DNA of 64,000 bases from the NCBI GenBank assembly GCA_018261615.1, contig JAGTSE010000001.1:124001-188000 (forward strand). Direction: 5' to 3'. The position numbers were made by a program, and so were the translations under genes. This stretch comes from Pseudomonadota bacterium (lineage in GTDB: Bacteria; Pseudomonadota; Gammaproteobacteria; Enterobacterales; Enterobacteriaceae). Position 1 is the first letter of the stretch. Every line of letters starts with the position of its first letter. Positions 49,665-59,999 of this stretch are shown here, one piece after another. Below the pieces are notes generated by a model. That model was not told the DNA's origin, ran no database searches, and worked only from the letters and a program-made list of their open reading frames with translations.

Positions 49665-50708
49665 TTACGGATTACCGGCTTTGGCCAGCTCTTTGGTTAA
49701 CGGCAACATAATCCGCATCACGTCGCGGCTACGGTGCGCAATACGGCCAGGCAGGGCTTGATCGAGGAACTGCTGGTTATCGATGCGCGCGTTGTGGTAG
49801 CTGACACCATCAGGGAAACTTTTTGATTTCGCCCGCTGTTGCATGCCGTCTTTCTTACCGAGCGACCAGTTGGTGGCTTCCACTGACAGAACCGGGATCC
49901 CCGCTTTATCAAACACCTCGGCATCGTTACAGCAACTGGTACCTTTCGGGTAATCCGGGTTAAGACCGGGATTTATCAGCGCGCTGATACCGTGGGCTCG
50001 GGCGATAGCCAGCGCACGATCCCGCGTCAGTTTACGCACCGATGTTGGCGTATTTTTGCCGCTATTAAAGTAGAGCTTGTCGCCGACAATCAGGTTATTC
50101 AGGTTGATCACCAGCAAGGTATTTTTCTTCTCTTGCTCGCTCATCCGCGCGAGCACGTTTGCCGCGCCAAGATGGCCCTCTTCATCACCGCTGGTGGCGA
50201 CAAAGCGGATGCTGTACTGCGTCGGCACGGATTTCAGTTCTTGCGCCAGTTCCAGCATCACGCCCAGAGCGGCTGCGTTATCATCCATCCCCTGAAGCGT
50301 CAGACCACCCAGATTGTTATCGACATCGGCATCGCTGTGCGGCGCATACGTATCAAGATGCGCCATAATCACGATCTGCTGCGGTAGCTTGCCTTCATGG
50401 GCGGCGATCACCGTACTGCCAGTGACATTTTGCCAGTTCTGCCGGTTATCTTTGGTAGTGTAGCGGTAGCGGGTTTTGAACTGGCGGATATCGCTCTGGT
50501 ATCCCATCTGCGCAAACTGCTGCTGCAAATAGTCTGCGGAGAGCATTTCAGCCGGTGTGCCGGTCATGCGTCCAGGAAAGAGGGTGGCAATGTGACGAGC
50601 CTGCTCGTCTGCAAATTCACCGGGTTGGGACGTACTGGCATGAGCCGGAAAGATAAAGCATACGCCGAGCGCCAGGGCAGCGGTACGGAGGCGCAATGCG
50701 GAAAACAT
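49665..50708 (-). CDS. iap: Alkaline phosphatase isozyme conversion aminopeptidase Iap
   Basis: Iap is a periplasmic M28-family zinc aminopeptidase that removes the N-terminal arginine of alkaline phosphatase. It has 347 residues (345 in E. coli). The signal peptide ends in FPAHA. Zinc and catalytic motifs are MAHLDTYAP, GMDDNAAALG and GDEEGHLGA (E. coli has EEEG). ATG 50708 follows AAAGGA. In E. coli a CRISPR array lies near iap; none is seen here. Confidence 0.95.
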   Translation of the reverse strand: MFSALRLRTAALALGVCFIFPAHASTSQPGEFADEQARHIATLFPGRMTGTPAEMLSADYLQQQFAQMGYQSDIRQFKTRYRYTTKDNRQNWQNVTGSTVIAAHEGKLPQQIVIMAHLDTYAPHSDADVDNNLGGLTLQGMDDNAAALGVMLELAQELKSVPTQYSIRFVATSGDEEGHLGAANVLARMSEQEKKNTLLVINLNNLIVGDKLYFNSGKNTPTSVRKLTRDRALAIARAHGISALINPGLNPDYPKGTSCCNDAEVFDKAGIPVLSVEATNWSLGKKDGMQQRAKSKSFPDGVSYHNARIDNQQFLDQALPGRIAHRSRDVMRIMLPLTKELAKAGNP

Positions 50709-50880
50709 AGAGAGTCCTTTATGCAGCAATTTTTTTGACGTGCTTAGTATGAAACTGTGACTGGGTTTACACAATTTCATTTGTTCTTAACCTGCCGAAA
50801 ATACTCGGCTTAAGCACTTTTTGATATTTGCATTGCCATTGCGTTATTCCTTTGCGGAACTACTCATTCCAATTCGTAAT

Positions 50881-50909
50881 TTCATTCGCCCGGAACCGCC
50901 CCCTATAGT
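50881..50909 (+). promoter_or_regulatory. Candidate promoter of cysG-cysDNC
   Basis: TTCATT (50881-50886) and TATAGT (50904-50909) are 17 bp apart, upstream of the first cys gene. The weak -35 and the A/T-rich stretch before it with GGAAC and ATTCC elements fit a CysB-activated promoter. CysB binding is inference. Confidence 0.5.
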
Positions 50910-50941
50910 CGCACTATTGCTGGCTGTAAGTGAGTTGCTTT

Positions 50942-52357
50942 GTGGATTACCTGCCGTTATTTGCTGAAGTAAAAGACTGCCCGGTACTGGTGATTGGCGG
51001 CGGCGAAATCGCCGCGCGCAAAATCACCTTTTTGCGACGCGCTGGCGCACGCGTGCACGTTGTCGCGCAGCGGCTGGAACCGCAATTGCAACAGCTTGCC
51101 GACAGTCAGGCGATTCACTGGCTGGCGATTGAATTTGACGAGGCCCAGCTGGATGCCGTTTTGCTGGTGATTGCGGCAACCGATGACACGACGCTGAATC
51201 AGCGCGTCTTTGCGGCGGCAAATGCGCGCCACAAGCTGGTCAACGTGGTGGATAACCAGCCGCTGTGCTCCTTTATTTTCCCGGCGATTGTCGATCGATC
51301 GCCGCTGCTGGTGGCGATTTCCTCTGGCGGAACCGCGCCAGTGCTGGCGCGTCTGCTGCGTGAAAAGATTGAAGCTCTGCTACCGGGCAATCTGGGCCGC
51401 ATGGCGGAAGTGGCCGGGCGCTGGCGTTCGCGTATTAAAGCTTTTCGCCGTACCACGGATGAACGTCGCCATTTCTGGGAACGCGCTTTTCGCGAACGTT
51501 TTGCCAGCCTGATGGCCGCCGGAGATGAACCCGCCGCCGAAAAAGCGCTCGAAGCCGAATTGGCTCAGCCGGGTTCTGGTCGCGGAGAGATTATCCTCGT
51601 GGGCGCCGGGCCGGGCGATGCGGGATTGCTGACGCTGCGTGGTTTGCAGGTGATCCAGCAGGCCGACGTAGTGTTTTACGATCATCTGGTCAGCGACGAA
51701 GTGCTGGATCTGACCCGCCGCGATGCAGAGAAAATCTGCGTCGGTAAACGCGCTGGTTCCCATGCGGTGGCGCAGCATGAGACCAACAGCATGCTGGTGG
51801 ATGCGGCGCGCGAAGGCAAAACGGTGGTGCGGCTGAAAGGCGGCGACCCGTTTATTTTTGGCCGCGGCGGCGAAGAGTTGCAGGCTGCGGCAGAAGCTGG
51901 CATTCCTTTTCAGGTCGTGCCGGGTGTCACTGCGGCATCCGGCGCGACGGCTTATGCAGGCATTCCCCTGACGCACCGGGATTTTGCCCAGTCGGTAACA
52001 TTTGTGACCGGCCACTATAAAGCCGACAGCGTACCGTTCGACTGGTCGCAACTGGCGCAAAGCCGCCAGACGCTGGCGATTTATATGGGCACCATGAAAG
52101 CGGCAGAGATCAGCGAACAACTGATTGCTCACGGGCGCGATAAAACCACGCCGGTAGCAGTGATCTCTCGCGGTACGCGCGCGGAGCAACAGGTTACTAC
52201 CGGCACACTAGAACAACTCGAGGAACTGGCGCATGCTGCGCCGATGCCCGCCCTGCTGGTGGTGGGCGAAGTGGTACAGCTTCATCACGAGCTCGCCTGG
52301 TTCCGGCATACGATAGCAACGGACGCCTTTGATGCCTCCGTGATTAAACTGGCTTAA
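50942..52357 (+). CDS. cysG: Siroheme synthase CysG (copy next to cysDNC)
   Basis: This trifunctional enzyme makes siroheme from uroporphyrinogen III: SUMT methylation by the C-terminal part, then oxidation and ferrochelation by the N-terminal part. The N-terminal Rossmann domain has [14 protein letters not shown] and [13 protein letters not shown]. The methyltransferase has [34 protein letters not shown] and the [11 protein letters not shown] loop. GTG 50942 (MDYLPLF) with AAGTGAG upstream is preferred over GTG 50930. In E. coli cysG lies with nirB elsewhere; this one heads the sulfate-activation operon and would supply siroheme to sulfite reductase. The C-terminal tail is longer than in E. 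coli CysG. Confidence 0.93.
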   Translation: MDYLPLFAEVKDCPVLVIGGGEIAARKITFLRRAGARVHVVAQRLEPQLQQLADSQAIHWLAIEFDEAQLDAVLLVIAATDDTTLNQRVFAAANARHKLVNVVDNQPLCSFIFPAIVDRSPLLVAISSGGTAPVLARLLREKIEALLPGNLGRMAEVAGRWRSRIKAFRRTTDERRHFWERAFRERFASLMAAGDEPAAEKALEAELAQPGSGRGEIILVGAGPGDAGLLTLRGLQVIQQADVVFYDHLVSDEVLDLTRRDAEKICVGKRAGSHAVAQHETNSMLVDAAREGKTVVRLKGGDPFIFGRGGEELQAAAEAGIPFQVVPGVTAASGATAYAGIPLTHRDFAQSVTFVTGHYKADSVPFDWSQLAQSRQTLAIYMGTMKAAEISEQLIAHGRDKTTPVAVISRGTRAEQQVTTGTLEQLEELAHAAPMPALLVVGEVVQLHHELAWFRHTIATDAFDASVIKLA

Positions 52358-52366
52358 GGAATGGTT

Positions 52367-53275
52367 ATGGATCAAAAACGACTCACTCATCTGCGACAAC
52401 TGGAGGCGGAAAGCATCCATATCATCCGCGAAGTGGCAGCCGAATTTTCCAACCCGGTGATGATGTACTCCATCGGCAAAGATTCCAGTGTGATGCTGCA
52501 TCTGGCACGTAAAGCCTTCTATCCGGGCACGCTGCCATTCCCGCTGCTGCACGTCGATACCGGCTGGAAATTCCGTGAGATGTATGAATTCCGCGACCAT
52601 ACCGCCAAAGCCTATGGCTGTGAACTGCTGGTGCACAAAAACCCGGAAGGGGTGGCGATGGGGATTAACCCGTTCGTGCACGGCAGCGCTAAGCACACCG
52701 ACATTATGAAAACCGAAGGGCTGAAGCAGGCGCTGAACAAATACGGTTTTGACGCTGCTTTCGGTGGTGCGCGCCGCGACGAAGAGAAATCACGCGCCAA
52801 AGAGCGTATTTACTCTTTCCGCGACCGTTTCCACCGCTGGGATCCGAAGAACCAGCGTCCGGAGCTGTGGCACAACTACAACGGCCAGATCAACAAGGGT
52901 GAAAGCATTCGCGTGTTCCCGCTTTCGAACTGGACCGAGCTGGATATCTGGCAGTATATCTTCCTGGAAAATATCGACATTGTTCCGCTGTACCTGGCGG
53001 CAGAGCGCCCGGTACTGGAGCGCGACGGCATGTTGATGATGATCGATGATGACCGTATCGATCTGCAACCTGGCGAAGTGATCGAGCAGCGAATGGTACG
53101 TTTCCGTACCCTCGGCTGCTGGCCGCTGACCGGCGCGGTGGAATCTTCCGCGCAGACGCTGCCTGAGATCATCGAAGAGATGCTGGTTTCCACCACCAGT
53201 GAACGTCAGGGCCGCGTGATTGACCGCGACCAGGCCGGCTCGATGGAGCTGAAAAAACGTCAGGGATACTTCTAA
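52367..53275 (+). CDS. cysD: Sulfate adenylyltransferase subunit 2 CysD
   Basis: CysD is the catalytic subunit of ATP sulfurylase (ATP plus sulfate to APS). It has 302 residues, as in E. coli. The PP-loop is [18 protein letters not shown], and [18 protein letters not shown] follows. ATG 52367 has AAGGA at good spacing; the ATG two codons upstream lies too close to it. It follows cysG by 9 bp. Confidence 0.97.
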   Translation: MDQKRLTHLRQLEAESIHIIREVAAEFSNPVMMYSIGKDSSVMLHLARKAFYPGTLPFPLLHVDTGWKFREMYEFRDHTAKAYGCELLVHKNPEGVAMGINPFVHGSAKHTDIMKTEGLKQALNKYGFDAAFGGARRDEEKSRAKERIYSFRDRFHRWDPKNQRPELWHNYNGQINKGESIRVFPLSNWTELDIWQYIFLENIDIVPLYLAAERPVLERDGMLMMIDDDRIDLQPGEVIEQRMVRFRTLGCWPLTGAVESSAQTLPEIIEEMLVSTTSERQGRVIDRDQAGSMELKKRQGYF

Positions 53276-53284
53276 GGAGCCGCC

Positions 53285-54712
53285 ATGAATACCACTATTG
53301 CCCAACAAATTGCCAACGAAGGCGGCGTCGAAGCGTATCTGCATGCCCAGCAGCATAAAAGCCTGCTGCGCTTTCTGACCTGCGGCAGCGTCGATGACGG
53401 GAAAAGTACCCTGATCGGTCGTTTGCTGCACGATACCCGCCAGATCTATGAAGATCAGCTCTCCACGCTGCATAACGACAGCAAACGCCACGGCACGCAG
53501 GGCGAAAAACTCGACCTGGCGCTACTGGTGGATGGCCTGCAAGCGGAGCGTGAACAGGGCATTACCATTGATGTGGCCTATCGCTATTTCTCCACGGAGA
53601 AGCGCAAATTTATCATCGCCGATACGCCAGGGCACGAGCAGTACACCCGCAATATGGCAACCGGCGCGTCTACCTGCGATCTGGCGATTTTGTTGATCGA
53701 TGCGCGTAAAGGCGTGCTGGATCAAACCCGTCGCCACAGCTTTATCTCCACGTTGCTGGGTATCAAGCACCTGGTAGTAGCGGTGAATAAAATGGATCTG
53801 GTGGAATTTAGCGAAGAGACCTTCGAAAACATTCGCCAGGACTACCTGACTTTTGCCGAACAATTGCCGGGTAACCTGGATATCCGCTTCGTGCCGCTGT
53901 CAGCGCTGGAAGGCGATAATGTTGCCAGCCAGAGCGAAAAAATGCCGTGGTACAGCGGCCCTACGCTGCTGGAAGTGCTGGAAACCGTGGAAATCCAGCG
54001 CGTAGTGGATACCCAACCGATGCGTTTCCCTGTGCAGTATGTTAACCGTCCGAACCTCGATTTCCGTGGTTTCTCCGGCACGCTGGCGTCCGGCGTGGTG
54101 AGCGTTGGTCAGCGTATCAAAGTGTTGCCGTCGGGTGTGGAATCGACCATTACCCGCGTCGTCACGTTTGATGGCGATTTACAGGAAGCTGCTGCAGGCG
54201 AAGCCATTACTCTGGTGCTGAAAGATGAGATCGACATCAGCCGCGGCGACCTGATTCTTGATGCGCAGGAAACCCTGCCAGCCGTGCAGCGCGCGTCGCT
54301 CGACGTGGTGTGGATGGCGGAACAGCCGTTGCAACCGGGCCAGAGCTACGACATCAAAGTGGCGGGCAAAAAGACGCGCGCACGCATCGATGTCATTCAG
54401 TATCAGGTGGACATCAACAATTTGACGCAGCGCCAGGTGGAGAGTCTGCCGCTGAACGGCATTGGCCTGGTTGATTTGACCTTTGATGAACCGCTGACGC
54501 TGGACGCGTATCAACAAAACCCGGTTACCGGCGGCATTATCTTTATCGATCGGCTAAGCAACGTGACCGTCGGCGCGGGTATGGTGCGTGATGTTCACAT
54601 TGAACAGCCGACCAGCGCTTCGGAATTCAGCGCGTTTGAACTGGAGTTGAACCAGCTTATCCGTAAGCACTTCCCGCACTGGGGCGTGCGCGATCTGCTG
54701 GGAGGTAAATAA
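53285..54712 (+). CDS. cysN: Sulfate adenylyltransferase subunit 1 CysN
   Basis: CysN is the GTPase subunit that drives APS formation by CysD. It has 475 residues, as in E. coli. The EF-Tu-like G domain has [15 protein letters not shown] (P-loop), [11 protein letters not shown] (G3) and VNKMDLVEF (G4), then two beta-barrel domains. It overlaps cysC by 1 bp. Confidence 0.97.
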   Translation: MNTTIAQQIANEGGVEAYLHAQQHKSLLRFLTCGSVDDGKSTLIGRLLHDTRQIYEDQLSTLHNDSKRHGTQGEKLDLALLVDGLQAEREQGITIDVAYRYFSTEKRKFIIADTPGHEQYTRNMATGASTCDLAILLIDARKGVLDQTRRHSFISTLLGIKHLVVAVNKMDLVEFSEETFENIRQDYLTFAEQLPGNLDIRFVPLSALEGDNVASQSEKMPWYSGPTLLEVLETVEIQRVVDTQPMRFPVQYVNRPNLDFRGFSGTLASGVVSVGQRIKVLPSGVESTITRVVTFDGDLQEAAAGEAITLVLKDEIDISRGDLILDAQETLPAVQRASLDVVWMAEQPLQPGQSYDIKVAGKKTRARIDVIQYQVDINNLTQRQVESLPLNGIGLVDLTFDEPLTLDAYQQNPVTGGIIFIDRLSNVTVGAGMVRDVHIEQPTSASEFSAFELELNQLIRKHFPHWGVRDLLGGK

Positions 54713-55317
54713 TGGCTCTGCATGATGAAAATGTCGTCTGGCATGCCCATCCGGTAACGCCTGAGCAGCGCGAGCAACTCCACGGTCACCGTGGGGTTGT
54801 GCTGTGGTTTACCGGGCTCTCCGGTTCCGGCAAATCAACGGTCGCTGGCGCGCTGGAAGAGGCGCTGCATAAGGCGGGCGTCAGCACTTATCTGCTGGAT
54901 GGCGACAATGTGCGCCACGGTTTGTGCAGCGATCTCGGCTTTAGCGATGACGATCGCAAAGAGAATATCCGTCGTGTCGGCGAAGTGGCCAAACTGATGG
55001 TGGAATCCGGGCTGGTGGTGCTGACGGCATTTATTTCTCCGCACCGCGCTGAGCGCCAGATGGTGCGTGAACGCCTGGGGGAAGGGCGTTTTATCGAAGT
55101 GTTTGTCGATACACCGCTGGCGATTTGCGAAGCGCGCGATCCTAAAGGGTTATACAAGAAAGCGCGTGCCGGTGAACTGCGCAATTTCACCGGCATTGAT
55201 TCGGTTTACGAAGCGCCCGCATCGCCGGAAGTTCACCTGCAAGGTGAACAATTGGTAACAAATTTGGTCAGCCAATTATTAGACCTCCTCCGGCAGAGCG
55301 ATATTATCAGATCCTGA
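54712..55317 (+). CDS. cysC: Adenylyl-sulfate kinase CysC
   Basis: CysC phosphorylates APS to PAPS for sulfate reduction. It has 201 residues, as in E. coli. The P-loop is [20 protein letters not shown], and the APS-kinase signature [19 protein letters not shown] is present. It is the last gene of cysG-cysD-cysN-cysC. No clear terminator follows before ygbE. Confidence 0.97.
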   Translation: MALHDENVVWHAHPVTPEQREQLHGHRGVVLWFTGLSGSGKSTVAGALEEALHKAGVSTYLLDGDNVRHGLCSDLGFSDDDRKENIRRVGEVAKLMVESGLVVLTAFISPHRAERQMVRERLGEGRFIEVFVDTPLAICEARDPKGLYKKARAGELRNFTGIDSVYEAPASPEVHLQGEQLVTNLVSQLLDLLRQSDIIRS

Positions 55318-55433
55318 GACGGTACTGGCGGTACGCGCCCTCTTCAGGTTCAGGCATCCCGGCGTGAAATTACGCTTGCTGAATTTGTGCGCGTATCTCC
55401 TGTTTATCGGTCGTACAGGAAACAGGATCCGAT

Positions 55434-55760
55434 ATGCGTAATAGTCAGAACATCACCCTTACACGGTCGCAATCACTCTCTGCGACTGCCGATGAAACCA
55501 CATGGTCTTTTCCCGGAGCCGTGGTGGGGTTCGTTGCATGGCTGCTGGCGCTGGCGATCCCGTTTATGATTTACGGTTCCAATACGCTATTTTTCTTTCT
55601 CTACACTTGGCCGTTTTTCCTCGCGCTGATGCCCGTCTCCGTTGTGGTTGGCATTGCGTTGCACTCGCTGCTCGGTGGCCGGTTGCTCTACAGCAGCATG
55701 GCGACGCTGTTGACGGTCGCCGCCATGTTTGGCGTGCTGTTTATGTGGCTGCTGGGCTAA
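55434..55760 (+). CDS. ygbE: DUF3561 membrane protein YgbE
   Basis: This 108-residue inner-membrane protein (107 in E. coli) begins MRNSQNITLTRSQSL and has three hydrophobic segments, including YGSNTLFFFLYTWPFFLALM. Function is unknown. It lies between cysC and ftsB, as in E. coli. Confidence 0.93.
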   Translation: MRNSQNITLTRSQSLSATADETTWSFPGAVVGFVAWLLALAIPFMIYGSNTLFFFLYTWPFFLALMPVSVVVGIALHSLLGGRLLYSSMATLLTVAAMFGVLFMWLLG

Positions 55761-55920
55761 CGGCCATACTTCAAAGCGTAACCCTCATTAAGGCAATGTG
55801 TCCGGCTACGGTTCGGTAGACATTTATGATAAAGTCTGGCACTTGCGCGGCATCACCCGACCCCGGAGTGGAGTCTGACGAAAAGTTATGGGATGATGGT
55901 GCCGTTTTTCAGGGGGCAGG

Positions 55921-56265
55921 ATGGGTAAACTAACGCTGCTATTGCTGGCTTTGCTGGTCTGGCTACAGTACTCGCTGTGGTTCGGCAAGAATGGTCTGCA
56001 TGACTACGGCCGCGTCAGCGAAGATGTGGCGACACAGCAGGCGACGAACGCCAAATTAAAATCGCGCAACGATCAGCTTTTCGCCGAAATTGACGACCTC
56101 AATGGCGGTCAGGAAGCGATTGAGGAACGCGCACGCAACGAATTATCCATGACTAAGCCGGGCGAAACGTTTTATCGTCTGGTGCCGGACTCGTCAAAGC
56201 GTACGCCGGGGTCAGCGCAAAACCAGAATCAGAATCAGAATCAAAACACACAAAATAATCGATAA
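55921..56265 (+). CDS. ftsB: Cell division protein FtsB, with repeat tail
   Basis: FtsB is a bitopic membrane protein of the FtsQ-FtsB-FtsL complex that activates septal peptidoglycan synthesis. It has 114 residues (103 in E. coli). The short N-terminus and transmembrane helix [16 protein letters not shown] are followed by a periplasmic coiled coil (about 25-70, [18 protein letters not shown]) and the FtsQ-binding [11 protein letters not shown]. The extra C-terminal residues come from a CAGAAT repeat encoding alternating Asn and Gln. ispD follows 19 bp later. Confidence 0.95.
   Translation: MGKLTLLLLALLVWLQYSLWFGKNGLHDYGRVSEDVATQQATNAKLKSRNDQLFAEIDDLNGGQEAIEERARNELSMTKPGETFYRLVPDSSKRTPGSAQNQNQNQNQNTQNNR
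56224..56241 (+). repeat. CAGAAT hexanucleotide repeat in the ftsB 3' end
   Basis: Three perfect tandem CAGAAT units are followed by a degenerate CAAAAC. The repeat keeps the reading frame and encodes alternating Gln and Asn. Such tracts can change unit number by slippage. Confidence 0.8.
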
Positions 56266-56284
56266 ACAGTCCCGGGTTTACGAC

Positions 56285-56995
56285 ATGTCAGCACTAATTC
56301 CGGACGTCTGTGCCGTGGTGCCGGCCGCCGGATTCGGCCGCCGCATGCAAACGGAATGTCCTAAGCAGTATCTCTCCATTGGCCAAAAAACCATTCTTGA
56401 GCACGCCGTAGCTGCGCTGCTTGCCCACCCGCGCGTTAGTCGGGTGATTATTGCCGTCACTCCAGGCGACGAGCGCTTTGCCCGTCTGCCGCTGGCGCAA
56501 CATCCGCAAATTACCGTGGTGAACGGTGGCGCAGAACGCGCCGATTCGGTGCTGGCGGGCTTAAAGGCCGCTGGTGACGCGCAGTGGGTGCTGGTGCATG
56601 ATGCCGCGCGTCCTTGTCTGCATCAGGATGATTTAAACCGGCTGTTACAGCTCAGTGAAACCAGCCGCGTCGGCGGTATTCTTGCCGCGCCAGTGCGCGA
56701 CACCATGAAACGTGCAGAGCCGGGAAAAACGGCGATTGCTCATACCGTCGAGCGCAATGATTTATGGCATGCGCTGACACCGCAATTTTTCCCGCGACAA
56801 CTGCTGCACGATTGCCTGGCCCGCGCTCTGAATGAAGGCGCGACGATCACCGACGAAGCGTCGGCGCTGGAGTATTGCGGATTCCACCCGGAGTTGGTTG
56901 CCGGACGCGCGGACAATATTAAAGTGACCCGACCGGAAGATTTACGGCTGGCAGAATTCTATCTGACCTTTTCAGACCTTCAGGAGAAAGCATAA
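56285..56995 (+). CDS. ispD: 2-C-methyl-D-erythritol 4-phosphate cytidylyltransferase
   Basis: IspD joins CTP and MEP to CDP-ME in the non-mevalonate isoprenoid pathway. It has 236 residues, as in E. coli. The nucleotide-binding start is [20 protein letters not shown], with [11 protein letters not shown] and [10 protein letters not shown] further on. It overlaps ispF by 1 bp. Confidence 0.97.
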   Translation: MSALIPDVCAVVPAAGFGRRMQTECPKQYLSIGQKTILEHAVAALLAHPRVSRVIIAVTPGDERFARLPLAQHPQITVVNGGAERADSVLAGLKAAGDAQWVLVHDAARPCLHQDDLNRLLQLSETSRVGGILAAPVRDTMKRAEPGKTAIAHTVERNDLWHALTPQFFPRQLLHDCLARALNEGATITDEASALEYCGFHPELVAGRADNIKVTRPEDLRLAEFYLTFSDLQEKA

Positions 56996-57474
56996 TGCGC
57001 ATTGGACACGGTTTTGACGTACACGCCTTTGGCGGTGAAGGCCCGATTATTATCGGCGGCGTACGCATTCCTTACGAGAAAGGGCTGCTGGCGCATTCTG
57101 ATGGCGATGTGGCGCTGCACGCGCTGACCGATGCGCTGCTGGGTGCGGCGGCGCTGGGCGACATCGGCAAACTGTTCCCGGATACCGATCCGGCGTTTAA
57201 AGGCGCCGATAGCCGCGCGTTGCTGCGCGAGGCCTGGCGACGTATTCAGGCGAAGGGTTATACACTGGGTAACGTTGATGTGACCATCATTGCTCAGGCA
57301 CCGAAAATGCTGCCGCACATTCCGCAGATGCGCGTCTTCATCGCCGAAGATCTCGGCTGCCATATGGATGATGTTAACGTCAAAGCCACCACCACCGAAA
57401 AACTCGGTTTTACCGGGCGTGGCGAAGGTATTGCCTGTGAAGCGGTCGCGCTGCTGGAGAAGGCGGTAAAATGA
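56995..57474 (+). CDS. ispF: 2-C-methyl-D-erythritol 2,4-cyclodiphosphate synthase
   Basis: IspF makes MEcPP from CDP-ME 2-phosphate. It has 159 residues, as in E. coli. Zinc ligands lie in [10 protein letters not shown] and [20 protein letters not shown]; the CDP-binding region is [16 protein letters not shown]. The 4-bp ATGA overlap with truD suggests coupling. Confidence 0.97.
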   Translation: MRIGHGFDVHAFGGEGPIIIGGVRIPYEKGLLAHSDGDVALHALTDALLGAAALGDIGKLFPDTDPAFKGADSRALLREAWRRIQAKGYTLGNVDVTIIAQAPKMLPHIPQMRVFIAEDLGCHMDDVNVKATTTEKLGFTGRGEGIACEAVALLEKAVK

Positions 57475-58520
57475 CAGAATTCGAAAACCTGACCTGGCTG
57501 CATGGCAAACCGGCAGGCAGCGGGATCCTCAAAGCCAACCCGGAAGATTTCGTTGTTGTGGAGGATCTCGGCTTTGAACCGGACGGCGAAGGCGAACATA
57601 TTCTGGTGCGTATTTTGAAAAATGGCTGCAACACCCGTTTTGTGGCAGATGCGCTGGCAAAATTCCTAAAAATTCATGCACGCGAAGTGAGCTTTGCCGG
57701 GCAAAAAGATAAACATGCGGTGACCGAGCAGTGGCTGTGCGCCCGCGTGCCGGGGAATTCGATGCCGGATCTCAGCGCGTTTGAGCTTGAAGGTTGTAAA
57801 GTGCTGGAATATGCCCGCCACAAGCGCAAGCTGCGACTGGGCGCATTGCAGGGCAACGCATTTACATTGGTGCTGCGTGAAGTAAGCGATCGGGCGGATG
57901 TGGAAGCCCGTTTACAGGCCATCAGTGAAAAAGGTGTGCCGAATTATTTCGGTGCGCAGCGTTTTGGTATTAGCGGCAGCAATTTGCAGGGCGCGTTATG
58001 CTGGGCGCAGAGCAATACGCCGGTACGCGATCGTAATAAACGCAGTTTCTGGCTGTCGGCGGCGCGTAGCGCGTTGTTTAATCAAATCGTCAACGAACGA
58101 TTGAAAAAAACAGAATTTAATCAAGTTGTTGACGGTGATGCGCTACAATTAGCGGGGCGCGGTAGCTGGTTTGTCGCCAGCGAGGAAGAGCGCGCGGAAT
58201 TGCAGGCGCGCGTCGATGCGAAAGCCTTAATGATTACCGCAGCGCTGCCGGGCAGCGGCGATTGGGGTGTGCAGCGAGCAGCGCTGACGTTTGAGCAACA
58301 GGCGGTTGCCGATGCGCCGGAGTTGCAGGCGTTGCTGGTGCGGGAAAAAGTTGAAGCTGCGCGCCGTGCAATGCTGCTCTATCCGCAGAAGCTTTGCTGG
58401 AACTGGTGTGATGATGTCACCGTCGAGTTACGTTTCTGGCTCCCGGCGGGAAGTTTTGCCACCAGCGTGGTCAGGGAACTTATTAACACATCGGGTGATT
58501 ATGCGAATATTGCTGAGTAA
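57471..58520 (+). CDS. truD: tRNA pseudouridine13 synthase TruD
   Basis: TruD makes pseudouridine at position 13 of tRNA-Glu. It has 349 residues, as in E. coli. The catalytic aspartate is in [15 protein letters not shown] (near 80); [14 protein letters not shown] marks the TRUD insertion domain. Its 3' end overlaps surE by 20 bp. Confidence 0.97.
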   Translation: MTEFENLTWLHGKPAGSGILKANPEDFVVVEDLGFEPDGEGEHILVRILKNGCNTRFVADALAKFLKIHAREVSFAGQKDKHAVTEQWLCARVPGNSMPDLSAFELEGCKVLEYARHKRKLRLGALQGNAFTLVLREVSDRADVEARLQAISEKGVPNYFGAQRFGISGSNLQGALCWAQSNTPVRDRNKRSFWLSAARSALFNQIVNERLKKTEFNQVVDGDALQLAGRGSWFVASEEERAELQARVDAKALMITAALPGSGDWGVQRAALTFEQQAVADAPELQALLVREKVEAARRAMLLYPQKLCWNWCDDVTVELRFWLPAGSFATSVVRELINTSGDYANIAE

Positions 58521-59262
58521 CGATGACGGGATCCACGCGCCGGGAATTCAGACGCTGGCAAAAGCGTTGCGCGAGTTTGCCGATGTTCAGGTGGTCGCGC
58601 CCGATCGTAACCGCAGCGGTGCGTCTAATTCACTGACGCTCGAATCCTCGCTCCGTACTTTTACCTTTGAAAACGGCGATATCGCTGTACAGATGGGCAC
58701 GCCGACCGACTGCGTTTACCTTGGGGTGAACGCGCTGATGCGTCCGCGTCCGGATGTGGTGGTTTCCGGCATTAATGCCGGGCCGAATCTCGGTGACGAT
58801 GTGATCTACTCCGGCACCGTTGCAGCCGCGATGGAAGGGCGTCATCTCGGTTTTCCGGCGCTGGCCGTCTCGCTCAACGGGCATACCCATTATGAAACGG
58901 CAGCCGCCGTCACCTGTTCTCTTCTGCGCGCGCTCAGCCGCGAGCCGCTGCGTACCGGGCGGATCCTCAATATCAACGTGCCGGATCTGCCGCTCGATCA
59001 GATCAAAGGTATTCGCGTTACTCGTTGCGGTAGCCGTCACCCGGCCGATCAGGTTATTCCGCAGCAGGATCCGCGCGGCAACACACTGTACTGGATTGGT
59101 CCGCCCGGGGAAAAATGCGATGCCGGGCCGGATACGGATTTTGCAGCTGTGGATGAAGGCTACGTTTCTGTCACGCCGTTGCATGTAGATTTAACAGCAT
59201 ACAGCGCGCATGATGTGGTTTCAGGCTGGCTGGATCGTGTCGGAGTGGATTCGCAATGGTGA
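58501..59262 (+). CDS. surE: Survival protein / 5'(3')-nucleotidase SurE
   Basis: SurE is a metal-dependent nucleoside and exopolyphosphate phosphatase important in stationary phase. It has 253 residues, as in E. coli. The metal site starts [20 protein letters not shown], and [20 protein letters not shown] follows. ATG 58501 lies inside the truD end (20-bp overlap). It overlaps pcm by 7 bp. Confidence 0.97.
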   Translation: MRILLSNDDGIHAPGIQTLAKALREFADVQVVAPDRNRSGASNSLTLESSLRTFTFENGDIAVQMGTPTDCVYLGVNALMRPRPDVVVSGINAGPNLGDDVIYSGTVAAAMEGRHLGFPALAVSLNGHTHYETAAAVTCSLLRALSREPLRTGRILNINVPDLPLDQIKGIRVTRCGSRHPADQVIPQQDPRGNTLYWIGPPGEKCDAGPDTDFAAVDEGYVSVTPLHVDLTAYSAHDVVSGWLDRVGVDSQW

Positions 59263-59882
59263 GTAAACGCGTACAGGATCTTCTCAATCAATTACGCGCG
59301 CAGGGCATTAAAAATGAGCGGGTGCTTGAGGCGTTATCGCAAGTGCCGCGCGAGAAATTTATTGATGAGGCGTTTGAACACAAAGCATGGGATAACGTCG
59401 CGTTGCCCATTGGTCAGGGGCAAACCATTTCGCAGCCGTATATGGTGGCGCGAATGACCGAACTGCTTGAGTTGACACCCGCGTCGCGAGTGCTGGAAAT
59501 CGGCACTGGCTCTGGTTATCAAACGGCGATTCTGGCGCGTCTTGTACACCATGTCTGTTCCGTTGAACGTATCAAAAGCCTGCAATGGCAGGCGCGCCGT
59601 CGCCTGAAGCAGCTTGACCTACACAATGTTTCTACTCGTCACGGTGATGGCTGGCAGGGGTGGCAGGTTCGCGCTCCGTTTGACGCCATTATTGTGACCG
59701 CCGCCCCGCCGGAGATCCCTGCCGCATTGATGTCGCAGCTGGATGATGGCGGTCTTCTTGTCTTACCCGTAGGCGACGAAATGCAACAGTTGAAGCGCGT
59801 TCGTCGGCGCGGAAGCGAATTTATTATTGATACGGTGGAAGCGGTGCGCTTTGTTCCGCTGATAAGAGGCGAACTGGCCTGA
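59256..59882 (+). CDS. pcm: Protein-L-isoaspartate O-methyltransferase
   Basis: Pcm methylates isoaspartyl residues in aged proteins to start their repair. It has 208 residues, as in E. coli. The SAM-binding motif is [18 protein letters not shown] (about 80-97). It forms one overlapping unit with surE, matching their shared stationary-phase role, with nlpD-rpoS next. Confidence 0.97.
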   Translation: MVSKRVQDLLNQLRAQGIKNERVLEALSQVPREKFIDEAFEHKAWDNVALPIGQGQTISQPYMVARMTELLELTPASRVLEIGTGSGYQTAILARLVHHVCSVERIKSLQWQARRRLKQLDLHNVSTRHGDGWQGWQVRAPFDAIIVTAAPPEIPAALMSQLDDGGLLVLPVGDEMQQLKRVRRRGSEFIIDTVEAVRFVPLIRGELA

Positions 59883-59999
59883 GTTACAGAGTTTTCCCTG
59901 AGATTTTCAGGCCGTAACAGCGTATGGTAGATACATTTGCCGCCAGGCGTCGCGGTTATCTTTAAGTTATTGGTTATCTATATATTGTTGGGGGGATAA

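Noticed and set aside
50709..50941. CRISPR array next to iap
   Set aside because: No repeated units with regular spacers are present in the interval.
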